Shown: in pieces, positions 51,793-61,071 of the stretch
Layout of the letters: each line of letters opens with the position of its first letter
Position numbering within the stretch: position 1 is the first letter of the stretch
From: Mycobacterium malmoense
GTDB lineage: Bacteria > Actinomycetota > Actinomycetes > Mycobacteriales > Mycobacteriaceae
NCBI RefSeq assembly: GCF_019645855.1
Contig: NZ_CP080999.1
Coordinates: 2,604,001 to 2,668,000, forward strand
DNA length: 64,000 nt
Direction: 5' to 3'
Made by a program: the position numbers and the translations under genes
The notes under the pieces: model-generated
Seen by the model: the letters and a program-made list of their open reading frames with translations, nothing else
What the model was told of the DNA's origin: nothing
The model's database searches: none

Positions 51793-51924
51793 ATGAAATC
51801 CGAATTAGTCGAGCTGCACCTCCCAGGGGGCCGTAGCGCCTGGGCACGTAGAGCGGCAAAGGCCCCCGCGCGGCTGGCGACGCGGGGTTACACATTCACC
51901 ATGGCAGGGGGTGCAGCGCGATGA
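51793..51924 (+). CDS. Possible 43-residue leader/small protein coupled to eccD5
   Basis: An ATG-initiated frame (MKSELVELHLPGGRSAWARR, ending MAGGAAR) has AAGGCGAGGC upstream. Its TGA overlaps the eccD5 ATG (ATGA), the classic arrangement for translational coupling. It is strongly basic with no membrane span. No family is recognised. It may be a real small ESX-5 protein or a leader that sets eccD5 translation. The bases 51654-51792 upstream show no gene. Confidence 0.45.
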   Translation: MKSELVELHLPGGRSAWARRAAKAPARLATRGYTFTMAGGAAR

Positions 51925-53432
51925 CCGCAGTAGCTGACGCACTACAGGCAGATATCGAGGGTATTTCACATCCTCGGGCGGTGGTGGTCGGCGTCATGGC
52001 CGGCGAGGGCGTCCAGGTCGGTGTCCTGCTGGACGCCAACGCCCCGGTTTCGGTGATGACGGACCCGCTGCTGAAAGTGGTCAACAGTCGGCTGAGGGAG
52101 CTCGGCGAGGCCCCGTTGGAGGCCACCGGGCGCGGCAGGTGGGCGCTGTGCCTGGTTGACGGCACACCCCTGCGGGCCACCCAGTCCTTGACCGAACAAG
52201 ACGTCTACGACGGCGACCGGCTGTGGATCCGTTTCCTCGCGGACACCGAGCACCGGTCGCAGGTCATCGAGCACATTTCGACCGCGGTTGCGGCAAATCT
52301 GAGCAAGCGATTCGCCGCGATCGACCCGGTCGTCGCCGTGCAGGTCGGCGCGTCGATGGTGGCGATCGGCGTGATCGCCGCGGCGGGTTTGCTGGGCTGG
52401 TGGCGTTGGCACCACAATTCGTGGCTGCCGACGGTCTACGCCGCCGTCATTGCCGCCGCGGCGTTGACGGTGTCCATCCTGCTGTCGGCGCGGGCGAAAA
52501 CACAGCAGGATCGAGGCGTCGCCGACATCATGCTGCTGAGCAGCCTCGCACCGCTGGCGGTGACGGCGGCAGCGGCGCCGCCGGGTGGCGTGGGCTCGCC
52601 GCAAGCGGTGCTGGGCTTCGGCGTGCTCACCATCGCCGCGGCACTCGCCCTGCGCTTCACCGGTCGCCGGCTGAGCATTTACACCGCGATCGTCACCATC
52701 AGCCTGGTGGCGACGATCGCGAGCCTGTCGCGCATGGTCGCGATGACCAGCGCGGTGACGAACTTCGCCTGCGTGGTGCTGGCCTGCGTGCTGGCCTACC
52801 ACGCGGCGCCGGCCCTATCCCGCCGGTTGGCCGGCATCCGGTTGCCCGTGTTCCCGTCGGCCACCAGCCGGTGGGTGTTCGAGGCACGGCCCGATCTGCC
52901 CACCACCGTGGTGCGTCCCGAGGGCGGTCCTCCCGTCTTGGAGGGGCCCGCGTCGGTCCGCGACGTGGTGCTGCAAGCCGAACGCGCCCGGTCGTTTTTG
53001 ACGGGTCTGCTGTTGGGCCTGGGAGCCTTGATGGTGGTCTCCCTGACCGCGCTGTCGGATCCACACACCGGGCAGCGCTGGCTGCCGCTGTTGCTGGCCG
53101 GCTTCGCCTCGGGTTTCCTGCTGTTGCGCGGCCGCTCGTACGTCGACCGCTGGCAGGCAATCATCCTGGCGGCGACCGCCGTTCTGATCGTCGCCGCGGT
53201 TGTGGTGCGCTACGCGCTGGTGTTGCAGTCGCCACTGGCGGTGTCCATCGGCGTGGCCATCCTGGTTCTGCTGCCCGCGGCGGGCCTGACGGCCGCGGCG
53301 GTAGTGCCCAACACCATCTACAGCCCGATATTCCGCAAATTTGTGGAATGGATTGAATACCTCTGCCTGATGCCAATTTTCCCGTTGGCATTGTGGTTGA
53401 TGAATGTTTATGCGGCGATCCGTTACCGCTAG
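51921..53432 (+). CDS. eccD5: ESX-5 membrane channel component EccD5
   Basis: A 503-residue protein with a cytoplasmic ubiquitin-like N-terminal domain (about 1-105: AVVVGVMAGEGVQVGVLLDA, PLLKVVNSRLRELGEAPLEA). About 11 membrane spans follow, from VAVQVGASMVAIGVIAAAGL to the last at LCLMPIFPLALWLMNVYAAI. EccD lines the central raft of the ESX-5 pore. Its end overlaps mycP5 by 29 bp. Equivalent to Rv1795. Confidence 0.96.
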   Translation: MTAVADALQADIEGISHPRAVVVGVMAGEGVQVGVLLDANAPVSVMTDPLLKVVNSRLRELGEAPLEATGRGRWALCLVDGTPLRATQSLTEQDVYDGDRLWIRFLADTEHRSQVIEHISTAVAANLSKRFAAIDPVVAVQVGASMVAIGVIAAAGLLGWWRWHHNSWLPTVYAAVIAAAALTVSILLSARAKTQQDRGVADIMLLSSLAPLAVTAAAAPPGGVGSPQAVLGFGVLTIAAALALRFTGRRLSIYTAIVTISLVATIASLSRMVAMTSAVTNFACVVLACVLAYHAAPALSRRLAGIRLPVFPSATSRWVFEARPDLPTTVVRPEGGPPVLEGPASVRDVVLQAERARSFLTGLLLGLGALMVVSLTALSDPHTGQRWLPLLLAGFASGFLLLRGRSYVDRWQAIILAATAVLIVAAVVVRYALVLQSPLAVSIGVAILVLLPAAGLTAAAVVPNTIYSPIFRKFVEWIEYLCLMPIFPLALWLMNVYAAIRYR

Positions 53433-55206
53433 CGGCAAGGTGTGGCATGGTCGCGCATCCCGCGCGACCATTGCCGCGCTTTTGCTCACTTCGGGCGCAT
53501 TAGCCGGTTTGCCGCCGGCGTATGCAATTTCGCCGCCGACAGTCGATCCGGCCGCGGTGCCACCCGACGGTCCGCCCGGACCGCCGGCGCCGATGAAGCA
53601 GACCTCGTACTGCAACGAGGTCGGGGTGCTGCCCGGGACCGACTTTCGGCTGCAGCCGAGGTACATGGACATGCTGAACCTGCCGGAGGCATGGCAATTC
53701 GGCCGCGGTGCCGGGCAGAAGGTCGCCGTCATCGACACCGGGGTGACTCCGCACCCCAGGTTTCCGCACCTGATCCCCGGCGGGGACTACATCATGAGCG
53801 GCGACGGATTGTCGGACTGCGACGCCCACGGCACCATCGTGGCCTCGATGATCGGCGCGGCGCCGGCCAACGGCGCGACGGGACCTCCCGCGGCGCCGCG
53901 CAAGCCGGTGACCATCCCCACCACCGAGCCGCCCCCCAAAGCGCCACCGCCCCAGACGGTGACCCTGTCGCCGTTACCTCAGACCGTGACGATGGTTCCC
54001 CCGCCGCCGGAAGGGCCTCCGGGGCCGTTCGGAGCGCCGCCCGCGCCCCCACCGCCACCACCGCCGGGACCCGGTCAGGCCCCGGCGGCCGACCACGGCG
54101 GGGGCACGGTGACGATACCCAGCTACTCCGGCGGTCGGCAGGTAACCGCCGTCGACAACCGTATTGGCCCGCGCCCGCTCGACCCGCCCAAGCCGCCGAC
54201 ACCACCGGAGCCGGCGAAGGCCCCCGACGCTTACAGCGGGATCGCCCCGGACGTCGACATCATCTCGATCCGCCAGTCCAGCCAGGCGTTTGGCCTCAAG
54301 GATGCCTACACCGGTGACGAGGATCCGCAAACGCAGGCCAAGATCGACAACGTCGAGACGATGGCGCGGGCGATCGTGCACGCCGCCAACATGGGTGCCA
54401 CGGTGATCAACATCTCCGATGTGACCTGCATGAGCGCGCGCAACGTCATCGACCAGCGCGCGCTGGGCGCCGCGGTGCGCTACGCGGCGGTCGACAAGAA
54501 CGCCGTCATCGTGGCCGCGGCCGGCGACAGCAGCAAGAAGGACTGCAAGCAGAATCCGATTTTTGATCCCCTGCAGCCCAACGATCCTCGCGACTGGAAC
54601 GCCGTCACCACCGTGGTGACGCCGTCCTGGTTCAGCGACTACGTCCTGACCGTTGGCGCGGTCGACACGGATGGCCGGCCGCTGACCCAGGGTAGTCAGG
54701 GGCAGGCGCCGACCAGTATCGCCGGACCGTGGGTGGGAATCGCCGCGCCCGGCAGCGACATCGTCGGGCTCTCACCCCGGGACGACGGCCTGATCAACGC
54801 GATCGATGGCCCGGACAACACCCTGCTCGTTCCGACCGGCACCAGCTTCTCGGCCGCTATCGTGTCTGGGGTGGCCGCCCTCGTCCGGGCCAAGTACCCC
54901 CAGCTATCGGCATACCAGGTGATCAACAGGTTGGAACGCACCGCCAGGGCGCCTGCGCGCGGTGTGGATAACCAGGTCGGATACGGTGTCGTCGACCCGG
55001 TGGCAGCACTGACATGGGACGTGCCCGACGGTCCGGCAAAGCCACCGCAGCAACTGTCGGCGCCGCTGAACCTGCCTAAGCCGGCCCCTCGCCGCGATAT
55101 GGTGCCAGTATGGGTGGCCGCGGGCGGATTGACCGCAGCTTTACTAATAGGTGGCGCGGTGTTCAGTATCGCGATGTTGATGAAGCGAACGCGGAAGCAG
55201 CGATGA
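53404..55206 (+). CDS. mycP5: Mycosin-5, membrane-anchored subtilisin-like protease
   Basis: A 600-residue serine protease required for ESX-5 complex stability. The signal peptide is about residues 1-41 (cleaved near PPAYA). The catalytic triad is D111 (AVIDTGV), H142 (DAHGTIVAS) and S481 (GTSFSAAI). A Pro-rich insertion loop between residues about 155 and 280 (TIPTTEPPPKAPPP and similar) is typical of MycP5. A C-terminal membrane anchor (VPVWVAAGGLTAALLIGGAV) precedes a basic tail. The ATG at 53404 or 53410 lies inside the eccD5 end. All catalytic residues are intact. Confidence 0.96.
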   Translation: MFMRRSVTASGKVWHGRASRATIAALLLTSGALAGLPPAYAISPPTVDPAAVPPDGPPGPPAPMKQTSYCNEVGVLPGTDFRLQPRYMDMLNLPEAWQFGRGAGQKVAVIDTGVTPHPRFPHLIPGGDYIMSGDGLSDCDAHGTIVASMIGAAPANGATGPPAAPRKPVTIPTTEPPPKAPPPQTVTLSPLPQTVTMVPPPPEGPPGPFGAPPAPPPPPPPGPGQAPAADHGGGTVTIPSYSGGRQVTAVDNRIGPRPLDPPKPPTPPEPAKAPDAYSGIAPDVDIISIRQSSQAFGLKDAYTGDEDPQTQAKIDNVETMARAIVHAANMGATVINISDVTCMSARNVIDQRALGAAVRYAAVDKNAVIVAAAGDSSKKDCKQNPIFDPLQPNDPRDWNAVTTVVTPSWFSDYVLTVGAVDTDGRPLTQGSQGQAPTSIAGPWVGIAAPGSDIVGLSPRDDGLINAIDGPDNTLLVPTGTSFSAAIVSGVAALVRAKYPQLSAYQVINRLERTARAPARGVDNQVGYGVVDPVAALTWDVPDGPAKPPQQLSAPLNLPKPAPRRDMVPVWVAAGGLTAALLIGGAVFSIAMLMKRTRKQR

Positions 55207-55225
55207 AAGCGGAGCAGCAGTAGCA

Positions 55226-56431
55226 ATGAAGGCCCAGCGCAGGTTCGGATTGTCTTTGTCGTGGCCGCGGGTTACCACGGTGTTTCTGGTCGACATCGTG
55301 ATCATGCTGGTGGCCAGCCACAGTCCGGACTCGTGGCAGGGCGACCACCACATCGCGTTTTGGGTGGGTGTCGGCCTCGCGGGGCTGGTCACACTGCTGT
55401 CACTGGTCACCCACCACGGCCTCACGGTGACCTCGGGATTGGCCACCTGGCTATGGGACTGGTCCGCCGATCCGGGCGCCACCTTGACCACGGGGTGCAC
55501 GCCCGCGCTCGACCATCAGCGCCGATTCGGGCGCGACAAGGTGGGCGTGCGCGAGCACGAAGGCCATCTGGTCACGGTGATCGCCGTGGACGGTGGTGAG
55601 GACGACGCCCCGGGGCGGCATCGCCATCGGACGACGTCGGCTGTGTTGCCGGTGCTGGCGGTCGCCGACGGCCTGCGGCAGTTCGATATCCACCTTGACG
55701 GCATCGACATCGTTTCGGTGAAGGTGCGCCGCGGGGGCCCTGGAGTCAGAGCCGCCGAGAAGTCGAAGCTGGACGACTGGGGGCCCGAGGAGTGGGGACT
55801 GGTCAGCGACCAACCCGCCTCGTATGTCCACCGCACCTGGCTGGTGCTGCGAATGAACCCACAGCGCAACGTCGCCGCGATAGCGGCCCGTGATTCGCTG
55901 GCCTCGACGCTGGTGGCGGCCACCGAGCGGCTCGCCCAAGATCTCGATGGACAAACGTGTGCGGCCAGGCCACTGACCGCCGACGAGCTCGCCGAGGTCG
56001 ACAGCGCCGTGCTGGCCGATCTGGAACCGACCTGGAGCCGCCCGGGATGGCGGCACCTCAAGCACTTCAACGGGTTCGCGACCAGCTTCTGGTTGACACC
56101 GTCGGACATCACCACCGAGACCTTCGAGGAGCTGTTGCTGCCGGACGTCGGGGCTACCGTGATCACGATCCGGCTCGCCTCTGGCGACGGCGTGCCCCAG
56201 CTGTCGGCCTGGGTGCGCTACCACAGCGACGGCCGGCTGCCGAGGCAAATATCGTCGGGACTCAACCGGCTCACCGGCCGCCAGCTGGCGGCGGTGCGCG
56301 CCAGCTTGCCCGCCCCGACGGCTCGCCCGCTCCTGGTCATACCCGGCCGAGGGTTGCTCGACGACGATGATGTGGTGCTGTCGGTCGGCCAGGTGCGGGA
56401 GAGCTCAGCGAGCGTGCCCGCGGCGCAATGA
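55226..56431 (+). CDS. eccE5: ESX-5 membrane component EccE5
   Basis: A 401-residue protein with two N-terminal membrane spans (TTVFLVDIVIMLVASHS and IAFWVGVGLAGLVTLLSLV) and a large cytoplasmic domain. EccE sits at the outside of the ESX-5 membrane complex. It starts 19 bp after mycP5 and its stop overlaps eccA5 (ATGA). No signature enzymatic motif is expected or seen. Equivalent to Rv1797. Confidence 0.95.
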   Translation: MKAQRRFGLSLSWPRVTTVFLVDIVIMLVASHSPDSWQGDHHIAFWVGVGLAGLVTLLSLVTHHGLTVTSGLATWLWDWSADPGATLTTGCTPALDHQRRFGRDKVGVREHEGHLVTVIAVDGGEDDAPGRHRHRTTSAVLPVLAVADGLRQFDIHLDGIDIVSVKVRRGGPGVRAAEKSKLDDWGPEEWGLVSDQPASYVHRTWLVLRMNPQRNVAAIAARDSLASTLVAATERLAQDLDGQTCAARPLTADELAEVDSAVLADLEPTWSRPGWRHLKHFNGFATSFWLTPSDITTETFEELLLPDVGATVITIRLASGDGVPQLSAWVRYHSDGRLPRQISSGLNRLTGRQLAAVRASLPAPTARPLLVIPGRGLLDDDDVVLSVGQVRESSASVPAAQ

Positions 56432-58260
56432 CGCGCTCGCAATCGACCGCCGAAGACGCCCGTAACGCGATGGTCGCCGGCCTGTTGGCATCGGGGATCT
56501 CGGTCAACGGGCTACAGCCCAGCCACAATCCGCAGGTGGCGTCGCAAATGTTCAACACGGCGACCACCCTTGATCCCGGCATGTGCGATGCCTGGCTCGC
56601 GCGGGTGTTGGCGGGCGAGCAGAGCCTCGACGTGCTCGGCGGCGCGTGGGCGGCGGTCAGGACGTTCGGTTGGGAAACCCGCCGCCTCGGGGTCACCGAT
56701 CTGCAGTTCCGGCCCGAGGTCTCCGATGGGCTCTTTCTGCGGCTGGCAATCACCAGCGTGGAATCGCTGGCGTGCGCTTACGCCGCCGTGCTCGCCGAGG
56801 CGAAACGCTACGAGGAAGCGGCGAAACTGCTCGAGGGCATCGATCCCCGCCACCCTTTCGACGAGGAGGTGGTCAACTACGTGCGGGGCGTGCTGTACTT
56901 CCGCACCGGACGCTGGCCCGACGTGCTCGCCCAATTTCCCGAGGGAACGACGTGGCGACACCCCGAACTGAAGGCCGCGGGCGCGGCGATGGCGACCACC
57001 GCGCTGGCGTCACTGGGGGTCTTCGAAGAGGCCTTCCGGCGCGGCCAGGACGCCGTCGAGGGTGACCGGGTGCCGGGGGCGGCCAACATCGCCCTGTACA
57101 CCCAGGGCATGTGCCTGCGGCACGTCGGCCGCGAGGAGGAGGCCGTCGAGCTGTTGCGCCGGGTGTATTCGCGGGATCCGAAGTTCACCCCGGCCCGGGA
57201 AGCGCTGGACAACCCCAACTATCGGCTGGTGCTGACCGACCCGGAAACGATCGAGGCCCGCACCGACCCGTGGGATCCGGACAGCGCCCCGACCCGCGCG
57301 CAGACGGAGGCCGCCCGGCACGCCCAGGAGGCCGCCAAATATCTGGCCGAAGGGGACGCCGAGCTCAACGCGATGCTGGGCATGGAACGAGCCAAACGGG
57401 AAATCAAGCTCATCAAGTCGACGACGAAGGTGAACCTTGCCCGCGCCAAGATGGGTCTCCCGGTGCCGGTGACATCGCGCCACACGTTGCTGCTGGGGCC
57501 GCCCGGAACCGGCAAGACGTCGGTGGCGCGGGCCTTCACCAAACAGCTGTGCGGGTTGACCGTGCTGCGCAAGCCGTTGGTGGTGGAGACCAGCCGCACC
57601 AAGCTGTTGGGCCGGTACATGGCCGACGCCGAGAAGAACACCGAGGAGATGCTCGAGGGAGCGTTGGGCGGGGCCGTCTTCTTCGATGAGATGCACACCC
57701 TGCACGAGAAGGGCTACTCCCAGGGCGACCCCTACGGCAACGCGATCATCAACACGCTGCTGCTGTATATGGAAAACCATCGCGACGAGCTGGTGGTCTT
57801 CGGTGCCGGTTACGCCAAGGCCATGGACAAGATGCTCGAGGTGAATCAGGGCCTGCGACGGCGGTTTTCGACCGTGATCGAGTTCTTCAGCTACACCCCG
57901 GAGGAGCTCGTCGCACTCACCAAACTGATGGGACAGGAGAACGAGGACGTCATCACCGACGAATCGGCCGAGGTGTTGTTGCCGTCGTACACCAAGTTCT
58001 ACCTCGACGAGAGCTATTCCGAAGACGGCGACCTGATCCGCGGCATCGACACGCTCGGCAACGCCGGTTTCGTTCGCAACGTGGTCGAAAAGGCCCGCGA
58101 TCACCGTAGTTTCCGCCTGGACGACGAAGACCTCGATGCGGTGCTGGCCAGCGATCTCACGGAATTCAGCGAGGTCCAACTGCGCCGGTTCAAGGAGTTG
58201 ACCGGCGACGACCTGGCCGAAGGCCTGCAGGCGGCGGTGGCCGAGAAGAAGACGACGTAA
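56428..58260 (+). CDS. eccA5: ESX-5 cytosolic AAA+ ATPase EccA5
   Basis: A 610-residue CbbX-type AAA+ protein. The N-terminal TPR-like helical domain spans about residues 1-285. The ATPase domain has Walker A GPPGTGKTS (about residue 355) and Walker B AVFFDEMHTL (about 414), plus the arginine-bearing RRRFSTVIEF segment. It is thought to help separate PE-PPE proteins from EspG5 before export. The start overlaps the eccE5 stop by 4 bp. It closes the ESX-5 core operon, equivalent to Rv1798. Confidence 0.96.
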   Translation: MTRSQSTAEDARNAMVAGLLASGISVNGLQPSHNPQVASQMFNTATTLDPGMCDAWLARVLAGEQSLDVLGGAWAAVRTFGWETRRLGVTDLQFRPEVSDGLFLRLAITSVESLACAYAAVLAEAKRYEEAAKLLEGIDPRHPFDEEVVNYVRGVLYFRTGRWPDVLAQFPEGTTWRHPELKAAGAAMATTALASLGVFEEAFRRGQDAVEGDRVPGAANIALYTQGMCLRHVGREEEAVELLRRVYSRDPKFTPAREALDNPNYRLVLTDPETIEARTDPWDPDSAPTRAQTEAARHAQEAAKYLAEGDAELNAMLGMERAKREIKLIKSTTKVNLARAKMGLPVPVTSRHTLLLGPPGTGKTSVARAFTKQLCGLTVLRKPLVVETSRTKLLGRYMADAEKNTEEMLEGALGGAVFFDEMHTLHEKGYSQGDPYGNAIINTLLLYMENHRDELVVFGAGYAKAMDKMLEVNQGLRRRFSTVIEFFSYTPEELVALTKLMGQENEDVITDESAEVLLPSYTKFYLDESYSEDGDLIRGIDTLGNAGFVRNVVEKARDHRSFRLDDEDLDAVLASDLTEFSEVQLRRFKELTGDDLAEGLQAAVAEKKTT

Positions 58261-58422
58261 GCCTCCGCGGCCGCTGGCCGATCGCCCTGCAGGAAAACGG
58301 GCCCCTCACATCGAATGTCCACAGCCGCCCAGAGCCGGAATGGCTCGTCTTTCGCGAGTTGGTTCAGGTCGCTTCCCGCGACGCGTCATCCACATGCGCT
58401 TTTTCGGTGCCGAAACTCTGAC

Positions 58423-58464
58423 GAGAGGGGTGCGGCGTCCGGGCTTCGAGCCTGGGTCCCTCTC
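58423..58464. other. Nested inverted repeat (possible RNA hairpin) downstream of eccA5
   Basis: GAGAGGG and CCCTCTC pair across 42 bases, and inside them CCGGG pairs with CCTGG around the loop CTTCGAG. In the 450-bp gap 58261-58714 this is the only clear structure. It resembles a T-arm plus acceptor of a tRNA, but no other arms exist, so it is not a tRNA gene. Terminator, regulatory hairpin and relic are all possible. Confidence 0.35.
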
Positions 58465-58521
58465 CCCATGTGCAAGGTATGGCATCCCCGTGTGCCCTGG
58501 CCGTGAGGAGGTGAGAGCGAA

Positions 58522-58602
58522 ATGAGTCCCGGCGATAGTCCGTATTCCAGATCGACGACCATTTCGTTGCGATCCGACCCCGGCCCCTTTCGCACAGTCT
58601 GA
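58522..58602 (+). CDS. Possible 26-residue small protein or leader
   Basis: An ATG follows GAGGAGG with 10-nt spacing, a strong ribosome site in otherwise non-coding DNA. The frame encodes MSPGDSPYSRSTTISLRSDP and ends after PFRTV. No family is known. It lies between the hairpin at 58423 and the truncated PE gene, so it may be a leader peptide. Confidence 0.25.
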   Translation: MSPGDSPYSRSTTISLRSDPGPFRTV

Positions 58603-58714
58603 ATCGGCCTGCCCGACGGACGCCGTCCGCACGTCTGCGCTTCGCGGGTTCGCCAGGGGAGTGCGCGCAAAGTAGCCGCGCCCGGGTCGGTCTCTTTCCG
58701 TGAGGAGAAGTCCG

Positions 58715-58819
58715 ATGTCGTTTGTCATTGCGCATCCGGAAGCGTTGGCCGCGGCAGCCAGTCGGTTGACCGGGGTCGGATCGGCGCTGGCCGCGCAGAA
58801 TGCGGGAGGCCCACGATGA
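58715..58819 (+). pseudogene. PE gene truncated to 34 codons
   Basis: MSFVIAHPEALAAAASRLTG and the following VGSALAAQNA are a normal PE start with a TGAGGAGAAG ribosome site. After residue 31 the sequence stops at GGPR and TGA, about 65 residues short of a PE protein. The TGA overlaps the ATG of the next PPE. It is a deletion remnant that may still provide translational coupling. Confidence 0.7.
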
Positions 58820-60007
58820 CCGCAGCACTGGACTTCGCGATGCTTCCGCCCGAAGTCAACTCCAGTCGCATGTATTCCGGGGCGGGTTCGGGCCCGATGC
58901 TGGCTGCCGCATCGGCCTGGAATGGGCTGGCCGCGGAGTTGCATTCCACCGCGCTGTCCTACGGCGCGGTGCTTTCGACGCTGACCGGCGAAGAATGGCA
59001 CGGCCCGGCCTCGGCGGCGATGGCAGCTGCGGCCACGCCCTACGTGGCGTGGTTGAGCACCACCGCCGAGCGGGCCGAGGCCGCCGTGGCGGCCTACGAG
59101 ACCGCGTTCGCCGCCACGGTTCCCCCGCCGGTGATCGCGGCCAACCGTGCCCAGCTGATGACGCTGATCGCCACTAACCGTCTTGGGTCAAAACACCCCG
59201 GCGATCGCGGCCACCGAGGCTCAGTACGCGCAAATGTGGGCGCAGGACGCCGCAGCGATGTACGGTTACGCCGCCTCCTCGGCAGGAGCCACCCAGCTAA
59301 GCCAGTTCGGTGAGCCGCCGCAGGCCACCAGCTCGAGCGGGCTCACCGCCCAGTCCGCCGCGGTGGTGCAAGCCGCCGCGACCCCGGCCGGGACCCAGCA
59401 GGGCACGCTGTCCCAGCTGATGTCCGCGCTGCCCACCACGCTGCAGGGGCTGACGTCGCCGTCGACGTGCGGCGGGCTTGACGGGATTGGCGATCTGCTG
59501 CTGACCGGGTCCACGTCTGAGTCGCCGACCCTGGCCGGCATCTGGAATGAGTGGGGCCCCAACGCAAACCTTTGGAACACCATCTTCTCGTCCGGGTTCT
59601 ACATGCCGAGCAACACGATGGCCCCGTTCTTGGGGCTGTTGGGTGCGCAAGCCGCGGGGGACGCGGTGGGCAACGCCGCGGGCCAGGCCGCCACGGGTGC
59701 GCTCGGTGAGACCCTCACAGGCCCCGCCGGCGGCCTCGGTGGTCTCGGCGGCGCGGTCTCGGCGGGCCTGGGGCACGCACCGGCGATCGGCGCGTTGTCG
59801 GTACCGCCCAGCTGGACGGCGCCCGCACCACTGGCCGGCCCACTAGCCTCCGCGCTGGGCGGCACACCCATGGTGCCGCCGCCGGCGATGGCGGCCGGAA
59901 TGCCCGGGATGCCGGTCGGAGCCGTGGGCGGACAAGCGTATGGGCGCGCCATCCCGCAGTATGGCTTCCGTCCTACCTTCGTCGCACGCCCGCCGGCCGC
60001 CGGATAA
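58816..60007 (+). pseudogene. PPE gene (SVP subfamily) with internal frameshift
   Basis: The first 121 codons encode a PPE domain (LDFAMLPPEVNSSRMYSGAG ... VIAANRAQLMTLIATN). At about 59178 one extra base changes the frame. The remainder (LGQNTPAIAATEAQYAQMWA ... GALSVPPSW ... YGFRPTFVARPPAAG) is open to 60007. The helical hairpin is also about eight residues shorter than in neighbours (AERAEAAVAAYETAFAA). With its PE partner truncated as well, the pair is probably non-functional. A sequencing error at the single base is the alternative. Confidence 0.75.
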
Positions 60008-60212
60008 CGTGCGGCCGCACGCACAATTAGGCCCGGCGAAAATAGGTATCCCGCAACATCATGAACGTGCCCCACCGGCCGCGCAACCAGCCGGTTCACG
60101 CCACTAACCACGACGAACAGGAACCCCTAGCCTTACAGTGAACTCACAGCAGCTAATCAGCCTCAGCGCAGTGATGGATGCGTACTCTAGGTGAGATTTA
60201 GGAGAGCATAGA

Positions 60213-60497
60213 ATGACGATCAATTACCAGTTCGGCGATGTGGACGCCCATGGCGCCACCATTCGTGCCCAGGCGGCTTCGTTGGAGGCCGAGCACCAGG
60301 CCATCGTTCGTGATGTGCTGGCCGCTGGGGACTTTTGGGGTGGCTCCGGGTCGGTGGCCTGCCAGGAGTTCATCACCCAGTTGGGCCGCAACTTTCAGGT
60401 GATCTACGAGCAGGCCAACGCCCACGGGCAAAAGGTGCAGTCCGCCGGCAGCAACATGGCCAGCACCGACAGCGCCGTCGGCTCCAGCTGGGCTTAA
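60213..60497 (+). CDS. EsxN-like protein, second copy without partner gene
   Basis: A 94-residue WXG100 protein with exactly the amino acid sequence of EsxN at 50369; the coding DNA differs at one synonymous base. No EsxM-type gene is adjacent, so it would have to pair with the EsxM made from 50022. Upstream DNA differs, apart from a shared TGCGTACTCT and an AGGAGA-type ribosome site. The copy is therefore a recent gene-sized duplication or conversion. The 205 bases before it hold no gene. Confidence 0.93.
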   Translation: MTINYQFGDVDAHGATIRAQAASLEAEHQAIVRDVLAAGDFWGGSGSVACQEFITQLGRNFQVIYEQANAHGQKVQSAGSNMASTDSAVGSSWA

Positions 60498-61071
60498 AAC
60501 TAATGGCGTCCGGCAACAATGCGCGCGCCAATTCACCGGGATCCGGTGCCATTGCCGTGCTGCTGGATAGTCAGAAATTCGATTACTTGACAATGGCATA
60601 ATAGGAGGTCGAGACATTCACCATCGACGAGGTGAGAAATAGCTTCAATCACAGTTAATAAGATCGCCGATGGCGCTCGGGCTTCGGGCCACTTTCTGCC
60701 GAACGGGAGGCGGCGCAGATCAGTTTCAGCACGATTGCTGTATATATGACTGCGCACGGGTTGATGCCGCTATTTGATGCAGTGATGCATTAACTAGCAC
60801 GCATGGGTCTGCCCTAAGCGCCGGACGTTGATGAAATCTAATTTTTACATTGCGATTACCGCGCGGGAACGCGTCGCGAGCCGTTTTCATCCCGATGATT
60901 GCTATATTGGATAGTGAGTCTTGAACCCGGGCCAGAGGCCGACAGAGTATGGGAGTGTGTCGATTGCAAAGAGTGGATTCGATGGATTCCATTAGCGCTA
61001 CGGCGCGTTTGCGGGCTGGACTGCGTAACCGAGCCCACCAAGATGGCGACGTGAGAGACCGGAGGTATTAG
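60498..61071. other. Gene-free, relatively AT-rich region
   Basis: These 574 bases lack a supported gene. They include TTGACA followed by ATGGCATAATAGGAGG (60586-60609), which looks like a -35, a possible -10 and a ribosome site leading into a short, decayed frame. Further TATATA-rich stretches lie at 60737-60750 and 60902-60912. It probably carries the promoter of the PPE gene at 61072 and remnants of lost esx/PE genes. Confidence 0.4.

Noticed and set aside
58423..58470. Possible tRNA gene suggested by a T-arm-like GGCTTCGAGCC with a 7-bp acceptor-like stem
   Set aside because: D-arm and anticodon arm are absent and the 42-base unit is too short; the loop does not match the TTCRANY consensus when the stem is paired.
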